Source: Apostichopus japonicus
Taxonomy: Eukaryota > Echinodermata > Holothuroidea > Aspidochirotida > Stichopodidae
Assembly: GCF_037975245.1 (NCBI RefSeq)
Contig: NC_092561.1
Span: forward strand, 12,213,001 to 12,277,000
Direction of reading: 5' to 3'
DNA: 64,000 nt
Shown in pieces: positions 1-10,643 of the stretch. Position 1 is the stretch's first letter, and every line of letters starts with the position of its first letter. Both the position numbers and the translations under genes were made by a program. The notes beneath the pieces were generated by a model. The model was not told the origin of the DNA. It saw only the letters and a list, made by a program, of their open reading frames with translations, and made no database searches.

Positions 1-300
1 CCCTAGTGGTCACGATGTGTGGAGACAACTGACCAGGGGTCACCTGGGGTCAAATTGTGAAAACCTTGTAATCACAATATCTCAATACTGGAAGCTTGGG
101 CCCACCTCTAATTTAGTGTGTAGAAGTACCACAGTGAGATAAAGAATCCTATTGTGTTTGGTCAAAGGTCATTTGGAGTCATCAGAGGTCAAATTGTGAA
201 ACCCTTGTATACATGTACAACCTCACTATGCATTTTGTCAGATTCATGAAGAAAACTGCTCATGTTACATGATCGAAACCACAATGCATTTTTGGTTTCA
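1..300 (+). repeat. AGGTCA-rich dispersed repeat, copy with conserved 3' end
   Basis: The segment carries the unit 'GGTCAaaGGTCAtttGGaGTCA..cagaGGTCAaattGTGaaAacCTTGTA' seen throughout the window. From about 203 it runs into a non-repeated tail (CCTCACTATGCATT, then CAGATTCATGAAGAAAACTG) that recurs almost unchanged at the end of the 26.2-27.06 kb copy. A shared tail after an internally repeated body suggests a mobile or formerly mobile element with a defined 3' end. No protein is encoded. The element is cut by the window edge on the left. Confidence 0.7.
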
Positions 301-379
301 ATGATATAATTGTAACCTATGCATTCATGCAGGGGGAGAGTGTGTGTGTCAAACCTGGCTAGACCTGTTAGCAATTTTA

Positions 380-1550
380 TGTTGTCTAGGCTAGCAACGG
401 TTGGGTAGAATAGGGTTCGTTAATATCGTTAATACCAGTCAGTATACCAGTACACTTACAGTAAGATTGCAAAACATCTCCTGCATTATTTCTAAAGGCA
501 ATTTTCCTACAGGCTATCAGTCATAATTCGCAAAGTATAGAACAATTTAAGGAGACCAGTTATCTGTTGATGCTGCTAGGATTTTTGGAAGATTGATGCT
601 CTGACAACCTCAGATTTTCATTGCGTAAAAGATTTGATTTAGGCAGTGTAATGGAGTAATAGCGATATTTTTTCGTGCATCAATCTGCAGCTTACAGACA
701 GATAAATTGGGAAAATGTACAAAGTGGCCACTCTAATCGAGAAGCGGTTCAAAGTAGCATTGAGGTACTGTATATGCTTAGGATTCCCGCAAACCTAGTT
801 ACTGTATGACTAGTAAAATAGTGGAGCTCTAATGTAACAGAAGCCAAGCTATCTTTGTAGGTATTTTTACAGATGGTTACAGATGTATTTTTAATAGTTT
901 GAGACACTACAGTACAGTAGGCCTAGCTGCTTATTTATGATTCTGCGTCATGTTTTACTTTGTTCATCACTTACTTTTGGTGGAAAAAGGTTAAATTTCA
1001 TACTGCACAAAAACATAACTTTCCAATGTGCAATTACGTAGCACCATGCATCTGCCTAAGTGCCTAATATTTTTCACAGAAAGTATTGATGTTGTAGATC
1101 TGTACTATGGAGACTTGAACAGCACTCAAAGGTCTTGTGGCGAGTGAAAATTGGCGAGTAGATTGTTAGTCACTGTCGCCAAATAGCGAGTACTTTTAAA
1201 AATATTTGTCGAGGCCTAATAACCTTGGGAACATGATTTCTCATGGTAGAAATCATGGATACTGATGGATTTGCCATATTGAGTACAAGAATCTTGTTGC
1301 TTGTGAGGTCAAATCTCCATTGAGGTCACCAGAAGTCAAATTCTGAAAAACCTATTACGTGATATCTAACGATGGAAGTTGTTGATACCTCTAATACTTG
1401 GTGTTTGGATTCATACCATTGAGTACAATATCTCTATCATTTTTGGTGGAGGTGTGTATAGCCACGTACAGTATACTGACCTGTGTTTAACATGCAATAG
1501 TGTTATTGTATCAAAATGGTGGCCATTTCTATTGTAACAGCTAGTTCTGG
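380..1550. other. Non-coding stretch, one weak AGGTCA-repeat copy
   Basis: No convincing exon or transposon terminus is visible. At 1290-1400 there is a diverged copy of the AGGTCA repeat (GAGGTCAAATC, GAGGTCACCAGAAGTCAAA, then 'ACCTATTACGTGATATC'). The remaining sequence is AT-rich with the TAGGCCTA words typical of this genome. Confidence 0.5.
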
Positions 1551-1551
1551 T

Positions 1552-1841
1552 CAAGCGCATAGCCAGGAATTTGCCAAGGGAGGTGCGAAACTGTATATTC
1601 GGCATTGCAAATTATCTAAGTGTAGCGCCACCATGGTTTGCGCGAAGCATACAAGAAAATTTTGGCTGAAAATGCATCTCAGATCGCTGGAAATGGCACT
1701 TCCCAGGCCTTGTAAGTTGCATCTTAGCATTTTCTCTTTTGAAAATACTAGCGATATCATAAAAACATTAATTTCATTTTAGAATATATGCTCAAGGGAG
1801 GGGGGGCTGCCCCCTTCGCCCCCCCCTTGGCTACGCGCCTG
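1552..1841. mobile_element. Probable non-autonomous hAT-like element
   Basis: The ends are imperfect inverted repeats: CAAGCGCATAGCCAGG at the left and CCTTGGCTACGCGCCTG at the right. The right end has the G/C-run plus 'CTACGC' pattern seen in the better hAT-type copies at 7.4, 19.8 and 21.4 kb. I could not find a clean 8-bp target duplication (GTTCTGGT against GTTAAATT), so classification is weaker here. An 88-codon open frame inside has no recognisable domain and is judged non-coding. Confidence 0.5.
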
Positions 1842-1959
1842 GTTAAATTAACGACCAGAAGTCTAGTGCACTGAAGTCATCAAAATCTCAATGCATTTTG
1901 CACTCTTGTTCATTACTGAGTTACTTAGGTTGATTGGTGAAATGGCTACCTGGAACAGT

Positions 1960-2390
1960 TTATCATTTCAGTTGGTCATTTGTGTGGGCCTAACATTTAT
2001 TTGTTTCATTTATTTATTCATTTAAACTTTATTTTAAGAGAGGTTTACTTGGTAAGCCAAGTTTATTATTTTAGTTGGTCATTTGTGTGGGCCTTACATT
2101 TATTTGTTTATTCAGCTAACCTTTATTTTAAGAGAGGTTAACTTGGTTAGCCAAGTTTATAATTTCAGTTGGTTATTTTTGTGGGCCTAACATTTATTTG
2201 TTTTATCTATTTATTCATTTAAACTTTATTTTAAGAGAGGTTAACTTGGTTAGCCAAGTTTATAATTTCAGTTGGTCGTTTGTGTGGGTCTTACATTTAT
2301 ATGTTTTATTTATTTATTCATTTAAACTTTATTTTGAGAGAGGGTAACTTGGTTAGCCGAGGCTAATCTTCCCCTGTGAAGGTGTAAACA
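1960..2390. repeat. Four-copy minisatellite, about 94-103 bp unit
   Basis: The block 'AGAGAGGTTAACTTGGTTAG' recurs with starts near 2037, 2131, 2234 and 2337, each preceded by 'TTTATTTATTCATTTAAACT' or a variant. The intervals are about 94, 103 and 103 bp. The core GGTTAACTTGGTTAGCC..AAG is partly palindromic. There is no coding capacity. Confidence 0.8.
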
Positions 2391-2950
2391 CAATTATTAT
2401 TTAGAATGTAATAACCAATGTGTTGAAAGATCACAAAAGAATAACAGTAGGGCTTGCCTAAACTTGGCTGAGGACTAATGTATGGTAAAGCTTATAGGCC
2501 TACAGTAAGTTACAGTGCTACACCACACCCAAAACTATGTACAGAAATTGCTATTGGAATTACTCACACGGTAATGACTAATCAACTGTTAGTTAAAAAT
2601 ATCACATCATATACAGGTCGTAATGTCACAGATGGAACAAGTCATTGATTTTAGTGTATTTTTCAATAATATAAGTTTTGAAACCTCTTTCCCGACTACT
2701 AGTGCACAATTGTTCAAGAAGTGAACTTTTCAGCAATAATCCAAATTGACAGAGCATGAAAGTTATTCATATAGTGCACATGGACAGTATAAAATGTTAC
2801 CACATTGTTAAATGATTTGAAACGGTATAATGCAGTGTGCTTGTACGATCGTCTGTTTTTTTCACATGTCCCCTCTTGAAACAGGAGGTGTATTTGACAA
2901 AAACATGTACTGTACAGTCGGATACTACAGTATGACCTCAATTGCTGCAT
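2391..2950. other. Non-coding stretch, nothing recognised
   Basis: AT-rich sequence without splice-bounded open frames or repeat ends that I can identify. A 78-codon minus-strand open frame at 2714-2950 has no domain-like features and is taken as chance. Confidence 0.4.
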
Positions 2951-3359
2951 AAAGGCCTGGTCACACTATACCGATTTTTTATCGGAATACTATCCGATTT
3001 TCCCGGAGGAATCGAAACAGCCAGTTTTTCGTTCAGGTCTTCTAGCCACAGTGATAAAGGACCTGATTTGCTATCTGTTGAGCCATTCCGATGTGGAATA
3101 GCCCTCTCCTAACTTTTGATATTGACTCTGTTTCCTTTTATCGGATAGCTATCCGATTTCTCTTCCGATTTTCATCGTTTTTCGATGTGACGTCACTTCA
3201 GAATGTAGTCCGTTCCAGAACCCCTCAGATTTGGAGTAGGTATTCGAATATTCCACTGCATTCATTACATTCACTACCAAAAACCTCACTCTTCGGCCTA
3301 AAATCGGAAAAACCGGACCGTATTACGATAAAATATCGCTGTAGTGTGACCGGGCCTTT
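2951..3359. mobile_element. MITE-like element with about 30-bp terminal inverted repeats
   Basis: The left end AAAGGCCTGGTCACACTA and the right end TAGTGTGACCGGGCCTTT are near-perfect inverted repeats. The similarity continues inward into 'CGATATTTTATCG'-like sequence on both sides. Internal 'TATCCGATTT' blocks are also repeated in both orientations. At 409 bp with no transposase, it fits a miniature inverted-repeat transposable element. The open frame at 3091-3405 runs through the right terminus and is not a gene. The superfamily is not assigned because the target duplication is unclear. Confidence 0.75.
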
Positions 3360-3360
3360 A

Positions 3361-3834
3361 GTCAGAGAGAACGTAGGCTCTTATTCTATGCATGCACGTT
3401 TGTAAAACTTCAAAACATGGCTGGAACACAGTTACAAGTTCTCTAAACGAGGCAGTGACAGATTCAGTCATTTAGTGAAGGAGAAAGTTCAGTATCCATG
3501 TTGCAGGCATAGATCCAATGGAAACAAATAAGATATAAGATATTTGAGGCTTACGTCATGTAGCCTGGCCTGTAAAAAAATTGTTTAATGATGGTTTGGA
3601 ACATTGTTTTGTGTAATTCTAATTGCACAACAGTCTCTATTTGCAAGCTGGTTATGAATTCAGAGGGTGTAGTTGGTCAATGAGGGATAATCACAAGACA
3701 TTTAAATCTTGCTTCAGTTTGTAGAAAATATGAATGAACCCTAATTTGACACTAAGATATTGCATATACAGTAGACATCTGTGGGCTTATTATGCCCAAA
3801 ATGGGAACCCTAGCTCTGATTATACCCTTACACA
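3361..3834. other. Non-coding stretch, nothing recognised
   Basis: Between the MITE and the DIRS-like remnant I see no exon with acceptor and donor, no repeat shared with the rest of the window and no RNA gene. Confidence 0.4.
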
Positions 3835-3839
3835 GAAAG

Positions 3840-5020
3840 CTCATGTGGGCCGCTAGCCTAGACCTAAAGGATGCCTACCTTCAGATAGCTGTACATGAGG
3901 ACCACCAACCCTGACTTACCTTCCACTAGGATGGACGTTCGGCCTGTAGACGTCACATCGACTATTTACAATTGTGGAGGGAGTGGAGCAGTAATCTCCT
4001 TCCTCGGGAAGAGAGGGGTGACGCTCTATGTGTACCTCGACAACTGGCTTGTAGTGGGAGAGTCAAAGACAGATGCAAGAAACTATGTTACAAAATAGCA
4101 TAGATACTCTTGGAACTGGGTTGGATAGTCAACGAGGAGAAATCGCAGCTGACCTCAATGCAGACAATTCAGTTTTTGGGGGCTGTGCTAGACTTCCATA
4201 AGGTGATAGCCTATCCCACGTTGTGAAGGATCATGGCAATCAAGACAGTTGAAGCTCAAATACTGTTGCACAAGAGTCTTCAACTTTGACATGGCTCTGA
4301 GCAGTGGGACTAATGGCCAGCATGGTTGACATGGTCCAGTTGTGCATGCAGGCTACACATGTGCCTGCTACAACAAGCTCAAGCAACTCCAGTGGTCGGT
4401 CGACACAGAGAACTGTAGGAGTTCCCTTTATTGTATAGCTCCTGTTGACGTTGATCACAACAGACGCTTTGCTGACGGGATGGGGGGGGGCCTGGCCCAC
4501 TGGCAGAACCGCACGGCATGGGGGATGTGGTCCCCGAGAGAAAAGGACATGGCATGTAAACTAGAGATTTTGGCTGTCAGGCAGGCCCTGGAGGTGTTCC
4601 ACACACGAGTGCGGAGCACATGAATGACAGCCACAGCGTTGGTGGTGTTCATAATTCCACAGGGGGCACTTGCTCCGAGGAACTGTGTTGGTTGGCCTGG
4701 GAGGTGCTGATGGCTGCCTAGGAGGCCAACATAACATTACGAGCGTCCCACTTTACGGCAAAAGAAAAATTGATGGCGGACGTTTTATCCAGAATGCACG
4801 TGGTCCCCAACGAGGGACTCTGTCACAGGGGACGAGAGTAGCCCCCCCCCCCCCGAAGGGTTGTAGAGGACCATCCCTCCTGTGAGGGACGTTAGAGATT
4901 CCATATTTTGTGGTCTACGAGGGTAGTCCCCCTGGTTTGCAGGTGAGGACTACCCTGTGGTTCCAGTGTATGAATCTTTGGAAGGGGAAGTGGTCTCAAG
5001 AGAAGGGGGGCATTGACTGG
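3840..5020 (+). pseudogene. DIRS-like retrotransposon remnant (reverse transcriptase and RNase H)
   Basis: Reading across frameshifts gives fragments of a retrotransposon polyprotein. Near 3855-3920 'SLDLKDAYLQIAVHED' matches the first Asp motif of reverse transcriptase, followed in another frame by 'LPLGWTFGL'. At 4017-4095 'GVTLYVYLDNWLVVGESK' matches the YLDD box, but with Asn in place of the second Asp. At 4440-4620 'LITTDALLTGWGG' then 'WGMWSPREKDM..LEILAVRQALEVF' resembles the RNase H domain. At 4732-4830 'ITLRASHFTAKEK' and 'ADVLSRMHVVPNEG' resembles its C-terminal end. The YLDxWL and GWG-type motifs point to DIRS/Ngaro-type rather than LINE elements; this is from family knowledge, not a search. 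Several frameshifts and stops make it a dead copy. Confidence 0.7.
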
Positions 5021-5023
5021 AGG

Positions 5024-5113
5024 GGCCAGTCATAGAGGGCGCACAGTGTTGAAAGGTTGCCAGTTCATTCTAAGCACGGTAGAACGATAGCACTATGGTT
5101 GTGGGGAGACAGG
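5024..5113 (+). repeat. Inverted repeat, left arm, just downstream of the DIRS-like remnant
   Basis: The block containing AGGTTGCCAGTTCATTCTAA and GCACTATGGTTGTGGGGA is matched in reverse complement at 8492-8580 with roughly 80 percent identity by eye. DIRS elements carry inverted terminal repeats, so this may be terminal DNA of the retroelement or of two oppositely oriented copies. Confidence 0.6.
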
Positions 5114-5840
5114 AAAGAAGAGAAGCTAAGCAAATACATAAAGTCAGTTGCAAAAGTATCATTAGTGATTTTATGTAAATTTTTGATTAATGAAATAAAT
5201 TCTAAAAAAAGTTTTGGCATTTGGGTTTTAATTATTTTCTCTCCCAATGACCTTTTCTAGGCTTGGATGTCACACTTATTTTAGTTTCAAAATAACTGTG
5301 CCCAACCAATGACCCTGAATAATTATACCAGCTTAAAATCATATTCTTGTCATAATCATAATGCAGTGTAAATATCAAAGAAATCTTTCAATACACTTTA
5401 AATATGCTGACACACATGTAGGTAGGGTTACCATCAGGGGGTAATCCTTTGTTCAATGTGCACTATTAATCTACAGCTCTGGAAGCAAATGCAAGAATGT
5501 TAAATTTTGTACTTAAATATCTAAGTAATTAACAGACAGGACATTTTGTCATGGACCGGACATTAAAGGCCAACTATGGAGACTTTTCAATAAACATAAA
5601 ATCCCACCATTTTGCATGTAGGCAATCCTTAACTCACTCCAATTACATTGCTGTAATTAACTTTACCAATTTCGGACATTAAATACGTGAAAAATGGGAA
5701 GAAAAGTCAGCTTTCTAGGGAACCTATTTCAGACACTCCTGAAACATTCCTAAGACATTCAGCAATCACAACAATACTTTTAGTGTGTATTTTGTTTACT
5801 TGAGCTGCCAAAAACATCAACGATATTACTCCTTTTCCCC
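5114..5840. other. Non-coding stretch, nothing recognised
   Basis: AT-rich sequence with short simple runs. No exon, transposon end or structured repeat could be supported. Confidence 0.4.
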
Positions 5841-5844
5841 CGAA

Positions 5845-5955
5845 ATGCCACAATTCTGTGCTGTTGGAGGTTGCAGTTATACCTCAGCCAACAAAAGCAT
5901 CAGCTTTTTTAGCTTTCAGAGTAGAAGAAGCGACGTAACATGCTGTAGACTTTAG
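5845..5955 (+). pseudogene. THAP-type zinc finger fragment
   Basis: ATG at 5845 opens a 36-codon frame beginning 'MPQFCAVGGCSYTSANKSIS' followed by FFSF. This resembles the start of THAP zinc fingers: Met-Pro, then CxxxxC, a polar loop and 'SFFxF'. The frame ends at TAG 5953, before the conserved Trp, the second Cys/His pair and the AVPTIF-type end would be expected. THAP domains occur in cellular DNA-binding proteins and in P-element-like transposases. With no continuation seen in the following 300 bp, I treat it as a decayed fragment or one exon of an unseen gene. Confidence 0.45.
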
Positions 5956-7406
5956 AGATCCACACGGAAAGATTTTTTAGCCCATCGAAGTATCTCATGC
6001 CCATGAGTCCACATGCATGACCCTGCCTCTGTGTATGCTGCAAATGTCTCATTCTGCGAAACTTAATTTCGACAGCTGTGGCGGACATAGCTAATGTGAA
6101 ATTGACCCTTTCAAGTCTCCTCACAAACACGCCCTGGACGTTCTTACATGTAACATTATATCATGCATATGTAGACCGTGTATAGACCGTGCCTATAAGG
6201 TAGCATTGTTAGTACATGTAGTGAGTTACAACTTTTGCCGGGGTTGGCTCACAGCATGTGTAAATAGTCATGTTAGGATTTCATTGCATTTATCTAATTC
6301 ATTTGTTGTATTCCAGTATCGTGAGATCGTGATACATATGTTATATTGTCCGTTATGTTTCTTCAGGCATCTGCATGGTCCAAGGAGTTGGATAAAAACT
6401 GTACTATATAGCGATCGGACGTTTTATTTCTTTAGTGACTATCTTGTGATTGTGGGATGTTACTGGTCAAGGCCTGTTTCAACTAGACCTAACTCTATGG
6501 AATTACACAGAGTCACAGTAGTATTTCGCCCAAGATTGAATGATAAAAGTGGATTTGGATATTCACTGCTAAATTTGGTTTATTGACAGGATTCTTTTTC
6601 TGTTTGTACTTTTGGATATTAAAACAAGTAAGTACTATGTTCAGCTGAAGCTTAGTCATATATATGCTACCCTGGTCGATTCGGGTCAGCGTCTTCTCAT
6701 AGTTGTTCGATTATGTTTAGTGTTTTCTTTGTAATTCGTTGACAGTAACGTAAACCATTTTCCTGTGACAATTCACGCATGAGGCATCTTTTAGGTCTAT
6801 TCATCTGTTCAGTTGGTGATATCTTGCGAGGCTTGCGATCAAATTGTATTAGGGAATCGCAGGCTACTTGCATGTTCTACAGTATATTGAACCGTACGTA
6901 CCTATTGACACTCCGCTATGTAAATGATGCCTCCATTTGAGTGGTAATTTTGCAAATAAAATTTCCCATTTTACTAAATTTTCTGCTTAAAATTGTCTTT
7001 AACTAGTTGTTAACCTTCATGTGTTCTTGTTTTAAGCTAACCGCTTTTCAAACGATTGAAATTGGAAGTTAAATACAGTACAATTGTTTGCTATCTGTGT
7101 ATAAACAGTACTTATTTCAGCATATGATTTTCGCGGTATACCAAAAATGACGTCACACGGTTACCAGAGGCTCCTTTGGGTGAATCTCTGTTTCAGACAT
7201 TTCAGAGGTACATGTCACATGACTAATAAAAATGTTCATTTTTGTGGTCGATTTTTGATGGGTTTTCGAAGATGTTTTTGTACACATGTTTGTTGATTAT
7301 GGGTATGTTAACTCCCAAATTAATGGAAAATCCCCCCCAAAATTTTTCTCCATATTTGGGCTTTGAAAACATTGTAAATCTCCTCTATGTTACATTACCT
7401 ACAGCT
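5956..7406. other. Non-coding stretch, nothing firmly recognised
   Basis: Several open frames of 70-126 codons (for example 6206-6586, plus strand) show no domain-like composition and no splice boundaries. No transposon ends were found apart from those of the next element. Confidence 0.35.
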
Positions 7407-7414
7407 ATGTACAA

Positions 7415-7750
7415 CAAGGGTGTAGGAACCGGGGAGTGCCAGCCCCCCAGTGAAAAATATGGGGGGGTGGAAGTATCATTCCGCGCCCCCGCTTCGCAAG
7501 TCAGAAAACCCCTTTTTCATATCCAAATGAGAAAAAAATCTCATTTGGAGCACCAAATTGCATCTAAGGTCAGGTGAAAATGCAAAATTATTTACAAAAA
7601 GGAGTGGGTGTTGAAGTGTGCTCTCTGAGGCCACCTGGAAATGCAAAAAAATACCAAAGGGGAGAGGGACACCCCCCTCCCCTTAAACCCCTACCTCAGG
7701 CCGGCCATCAGTCTTCAGCCCCCACGCAAAAGTACCATCCTACGCCACTG
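7415..7750. mobile_element. Non-autonomous hAT-type element with 8-bp target duplication
   Basis: The exact 8-bp direct repeat ATGTACAA lies at 7407-7414 and 7751-7758. The ends are inverted repeats CAAGGGTGTAGGA (left) and TCCTACGCCACTG (right, the complement of CAGTGGCGTAGGA). An 8-bp duplication with CAGTGG-type ends fits the hAT superfamily. The interior has C/G runs and 'CATTTGGAGCACCAAATTGC', and closely matches the copy at 21,387-21,712. It encodes no transposase. Open frames across it are spurious. Confidence 0.85.
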
Positions 7751-7758
7751 ATGTACAA

Positions 7759-8491
7759 AGAAATTGTTAAGCTTACAGTTTGAAGTATAAATAAGAACAT
7801 TTAGGCCCACTACAATTATAAAGCAGTGGCTTAATTAAAAAAACAGTATGTCATAAATTGGTGTGAAACAAAAGTTGCTTAAATTGACCAGTTTGTCAGA
7901 ACTAATTGTCTGTTCCCAGACTGCACTATAAAGGTAAATGCTACTGGGTCTGCATTATGATATATTTATTCAAGTCCTATATAATCCCTCATTTGCATGC
8001 AAATTCAAAATCTCCTTCACAGAAGAACAATTTAATTTGTTGATGAAGAGGTTCAGTTGAAATTTAATCACTGTTTGACAAAAACTACATAAACAAGGAT
8101 CTGATCTTAGAAAGCTCTATACGATTCAGAATTGACTGAATTTAATTTAGTGCAAAATCTTTGAAGTTCATGAACTTATTTTTCAACATTCGCCTAATAT
8201 TTGAATAGTGAAGAACCTTGAGAGGCAAAGGGACCTAACTCCCTCAGCCCCCCCTCCCCACTGGTCCATTACAGATGGTTGAGGCTAAAAAGCAGAAAGG
8301 GGATGCTAATGTAAACCTGGAGAAGTAAACTCCCAGGACAGATACCAAATTTAATGAGGGGTGTGATTTAAGACCTCACTTTGAAAGCTTCAACAAATTG
8401 TGATTCCCACACAGATACCCCCCCCCTCCCTTGACCCTGATGACCACATCCCAAACCTTACTGGTTTGGATATTAACGAGTGACAAGATTA
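7759..8491. other. Non-coding stretch, nothing recognised
   Basis: AT-rich sequence with a short CCCCCCCC tract near 8420. No exon or element terminus was identified. Confidence 0.4.
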
Positions 8492-8580
8492 CCTGTGTCC
8501 CCACAACCGTAGTGCTCTCGTTCTATTGAGCTTAGAATGAACTGGCAACCTTGTAAGAACTGTACCCTCTATGACCAGCC
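8492..8580 (-). repeat. Inverted repeat, right arm, matching 5024-5113
   Basis: The reverse complement contains AAGGTTGCCAGTTCATTCTA and GCACTACGGTTGTGGGGACA, matching the segment after the DIRS-like remnant. It is either a second, opposite-oriented fragment of the same family or the other inverted terminal repeat of one 3.4-kb decayed element. Confidence 0.6.
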
Positions 8581-9260
8581 TTCTCATGTTACCACCCAAA
8601 GTGTCTACATCATTCGTTTCTTGTGTGGATTTATAATCTACTTAATTCGATTGGAAAGGTTTCCTAGGATCCTTGCAGTTCATAAATACTACCATTATTG
8701 GCTTTTTACACGATTAATATGTTTAGGCAATGGAACCAATATTTCCTTTCTCTGGAAAATGAAACTGGCCTGAAAAAACTAAAGTGTTCATCAGGACCAA
8801 ATGTTATACTTTTTGTTTTAGAGGGATACCTCAAGTTTGCTGTTTCATATTTTTTTCAGTAAAATTACAACCATAATATACTAATTTGCATTAATTTGCA
8901 TTATTGTAAGTTTTAGCCAAAATTTGTAGTTTTTAACTGTAAATTTGTTTCTTCTACAAGAGTATCTAGAAATAATATTCAGTTAACCAATTATCACATG
9001 GAGGCAGTTGTACATGGATTAATTTATTTCTTTCCTAAAGCAGAGGTTCCTGATCTTCAATTCTTTGTTAATAATGGGTACTAATTAGCATAATTTTGAT
9101 GTCACACCAAAATAATGCAAAAGTTTTCCTATAAAGTAACTGATGTGCCCTATGATGTCCACACTTGATATGCAACCGTTCTTGGTAAAGACTGTTAGTT
9201 CTGCAAAATATCCACTCAAATAATTATTCCTAAGATTATTTAATAGCCTCTAATTAGTCG
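8581..9260. other. Non-coding stretch, nothing recognised
   Basis: AT-rich with repeated 'TAATTTGCAT' words. No gene or element supported. Confidence 0.4.
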
Positions 9261-9267
9261 TCTCCGA

Positions 9268-10220
9268 TGGTCACGTGTGTGACATTTATGGTCACCTGTG
9301 TGACAATAAAGCCCCAAGTTGAGCATTCAACAATACTAAATGGACTAAATATAGTTAGCAGACTGGTTTGTTATGTGTGTGTGGCCTGACAACATTGTAA
9401 TATATATGCAAATGAGAAAAGCTCCATCCAATGAAATTGCAGCAGCACTGTGGACTTGGAGTTTTGTTATGTTATGAGTGTGTGGCATGACAACAGTGTT
9501 ATAAGCTAACGAGAAAAGCTTCATCCAGTGAAATTGCAGCAGACTGTGGACTGTTGTTATTATGTCAGGTGTGTATGGCATGACAACAGTGTTATATGCC
9601 AATGAGGAAAGCTTCATCCAATGAAATGCAGCATCCATGAAAATGCAGAATGTCACACAAGGGACCCAACAACGTCACACACATGACCCTCCAAATAGAA
9701 AATCATGGCAGTAAAACCGTTTTAAAGTAATTCCTATGGAATATCAACATCAGTGCTGTTCTGTGGTCATTACTTTAGAGTCAACATTTGCACTGCAAAA
9801 ATTGCATACTATGGAATGAAAACGCAGAATGTCACACACATGACCGGATTTTTTTAGCTTATGTAGTATTATGCTAATTTATAAAGGGGAGATAATTCAG
9901 TGAAATGTCTTCTTAGAATTGAAACACATTAAGGTAGTAACATGAGAAATAAGGGTTGTCCAGCCCTCTTAGAAACTGAGGAATTTGCCAATGTTTTTGT
10001 GTGCAAAAAAGCCATTTTCTTTTCAGGTCACACACGTGACCAACCTTCATATGACCTCTGTCAGCACATGAATGTTCTGATTTTGGCTAAGCTATATGGT
10101 TTTGTAAAAGAGTCCCCTAGTGCTTACATAAGTACTACAATCAACCCAACTTTCTTTACCTAAAAGTAGTTACTTAGTTGTAAAGTGCAGATCTCCCCAT
10201 TTTTCTGTCACACAAGTGAC
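9268..10220. promoter_or_regulatory. Seven scattered GTCAC-N4-GTGAC 14-mers
   Basis: The near-palindrome GTCACACACGTGAC or its reverse complement occurs at 9270-9283, 9291-9304, 9652-9665, 9674-9687, 9831-9844, 10027-10040 and 10207-10220. Every copy keeps the 5-bp GTCAC start, most end GTGAC or a one-base variant, and some contain an E-box CACGTG. Copies occur in both orientations. A regulatory role is inference; they could be debris of one repeat family. Confidence 0.45.
9360..9650. repeat. Three-copy tandem repeat, about 92-102 bp unit
   Basis: 'GTGTGGCATGACAACAGTGT' and then 'GAGAAAAGCTTCATCCAATG' recur three times in order, the units starting near 9373, 9475 and 9567. The minus-strand open frame at 9345-9656 only reads through the repeats and is not considered a gene. 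Confidence 0.75.
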
Positions 10221-10522
10221 CGAGAATGGCCCCAAACATTTTAATTTTCTGGTTTGTAAAAGGTATATTGTTTGTTTTCGTCACTTTTTTTGTGTTCTTC
10301 ATAACTGATAATATTGGAATTAGGTTTTGATGAATGGGAAAAGTTAAGTTATAGTTAATGCCTTGGTGGTTAAAAAGAAACAGTTGTTCCAGTGTAGCTC
10401 ATTTGGTAGCTTTTAGTAGTATCACTGCATGCAGTTGATTTTTGGTAGAGTAGTACCACTCTAGTAGTACCACTCAATTAACCTTTCTTTTGCTTTTTGA
10501 TCTTTTAATGGTCATATTGCAG

Positions 10523-10643
10523 CTCAAGAAGCTGCAGTTTATGATGAAATTGTATTTGCAACTGAACCACCAACTGTACAAACTCTATGGCCAGCCCATT
10601 GTTTGCAAAACTCAGAAGGGCTAAGATTCATTCAAAGTTAAAG
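10523..10643 (+). pseudogene. Orphan nicotinamidase-like exon, frameshifted
   Basis: After an acceptor (TATTGCAG, ending 10522) the frame reads '(A)QEAAVYDEIVFATEPPTVQ' followed by 'TLWPAHCLQNSEG', and the segment ends at a GT donor (10644). The pattern 'F..xPPxxQxLWPxHCxQ' is the metal-site-proximal region of animal nicotinamidases (isochorismatase family, NAD salvage: nicotinamide to nicotinic acid). The expected continuation is in another frame ('AKIHSKLK' after one base shift), so one base appears lost near 10619. The original frame meets TAA near 10638. I found no partner exons with the catalytic Cys or the Asp/Lys residues within several kb. It is a relic or mis-sequenced exon, and the gene identity is from memory of the family. 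Confidence 0.6.
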
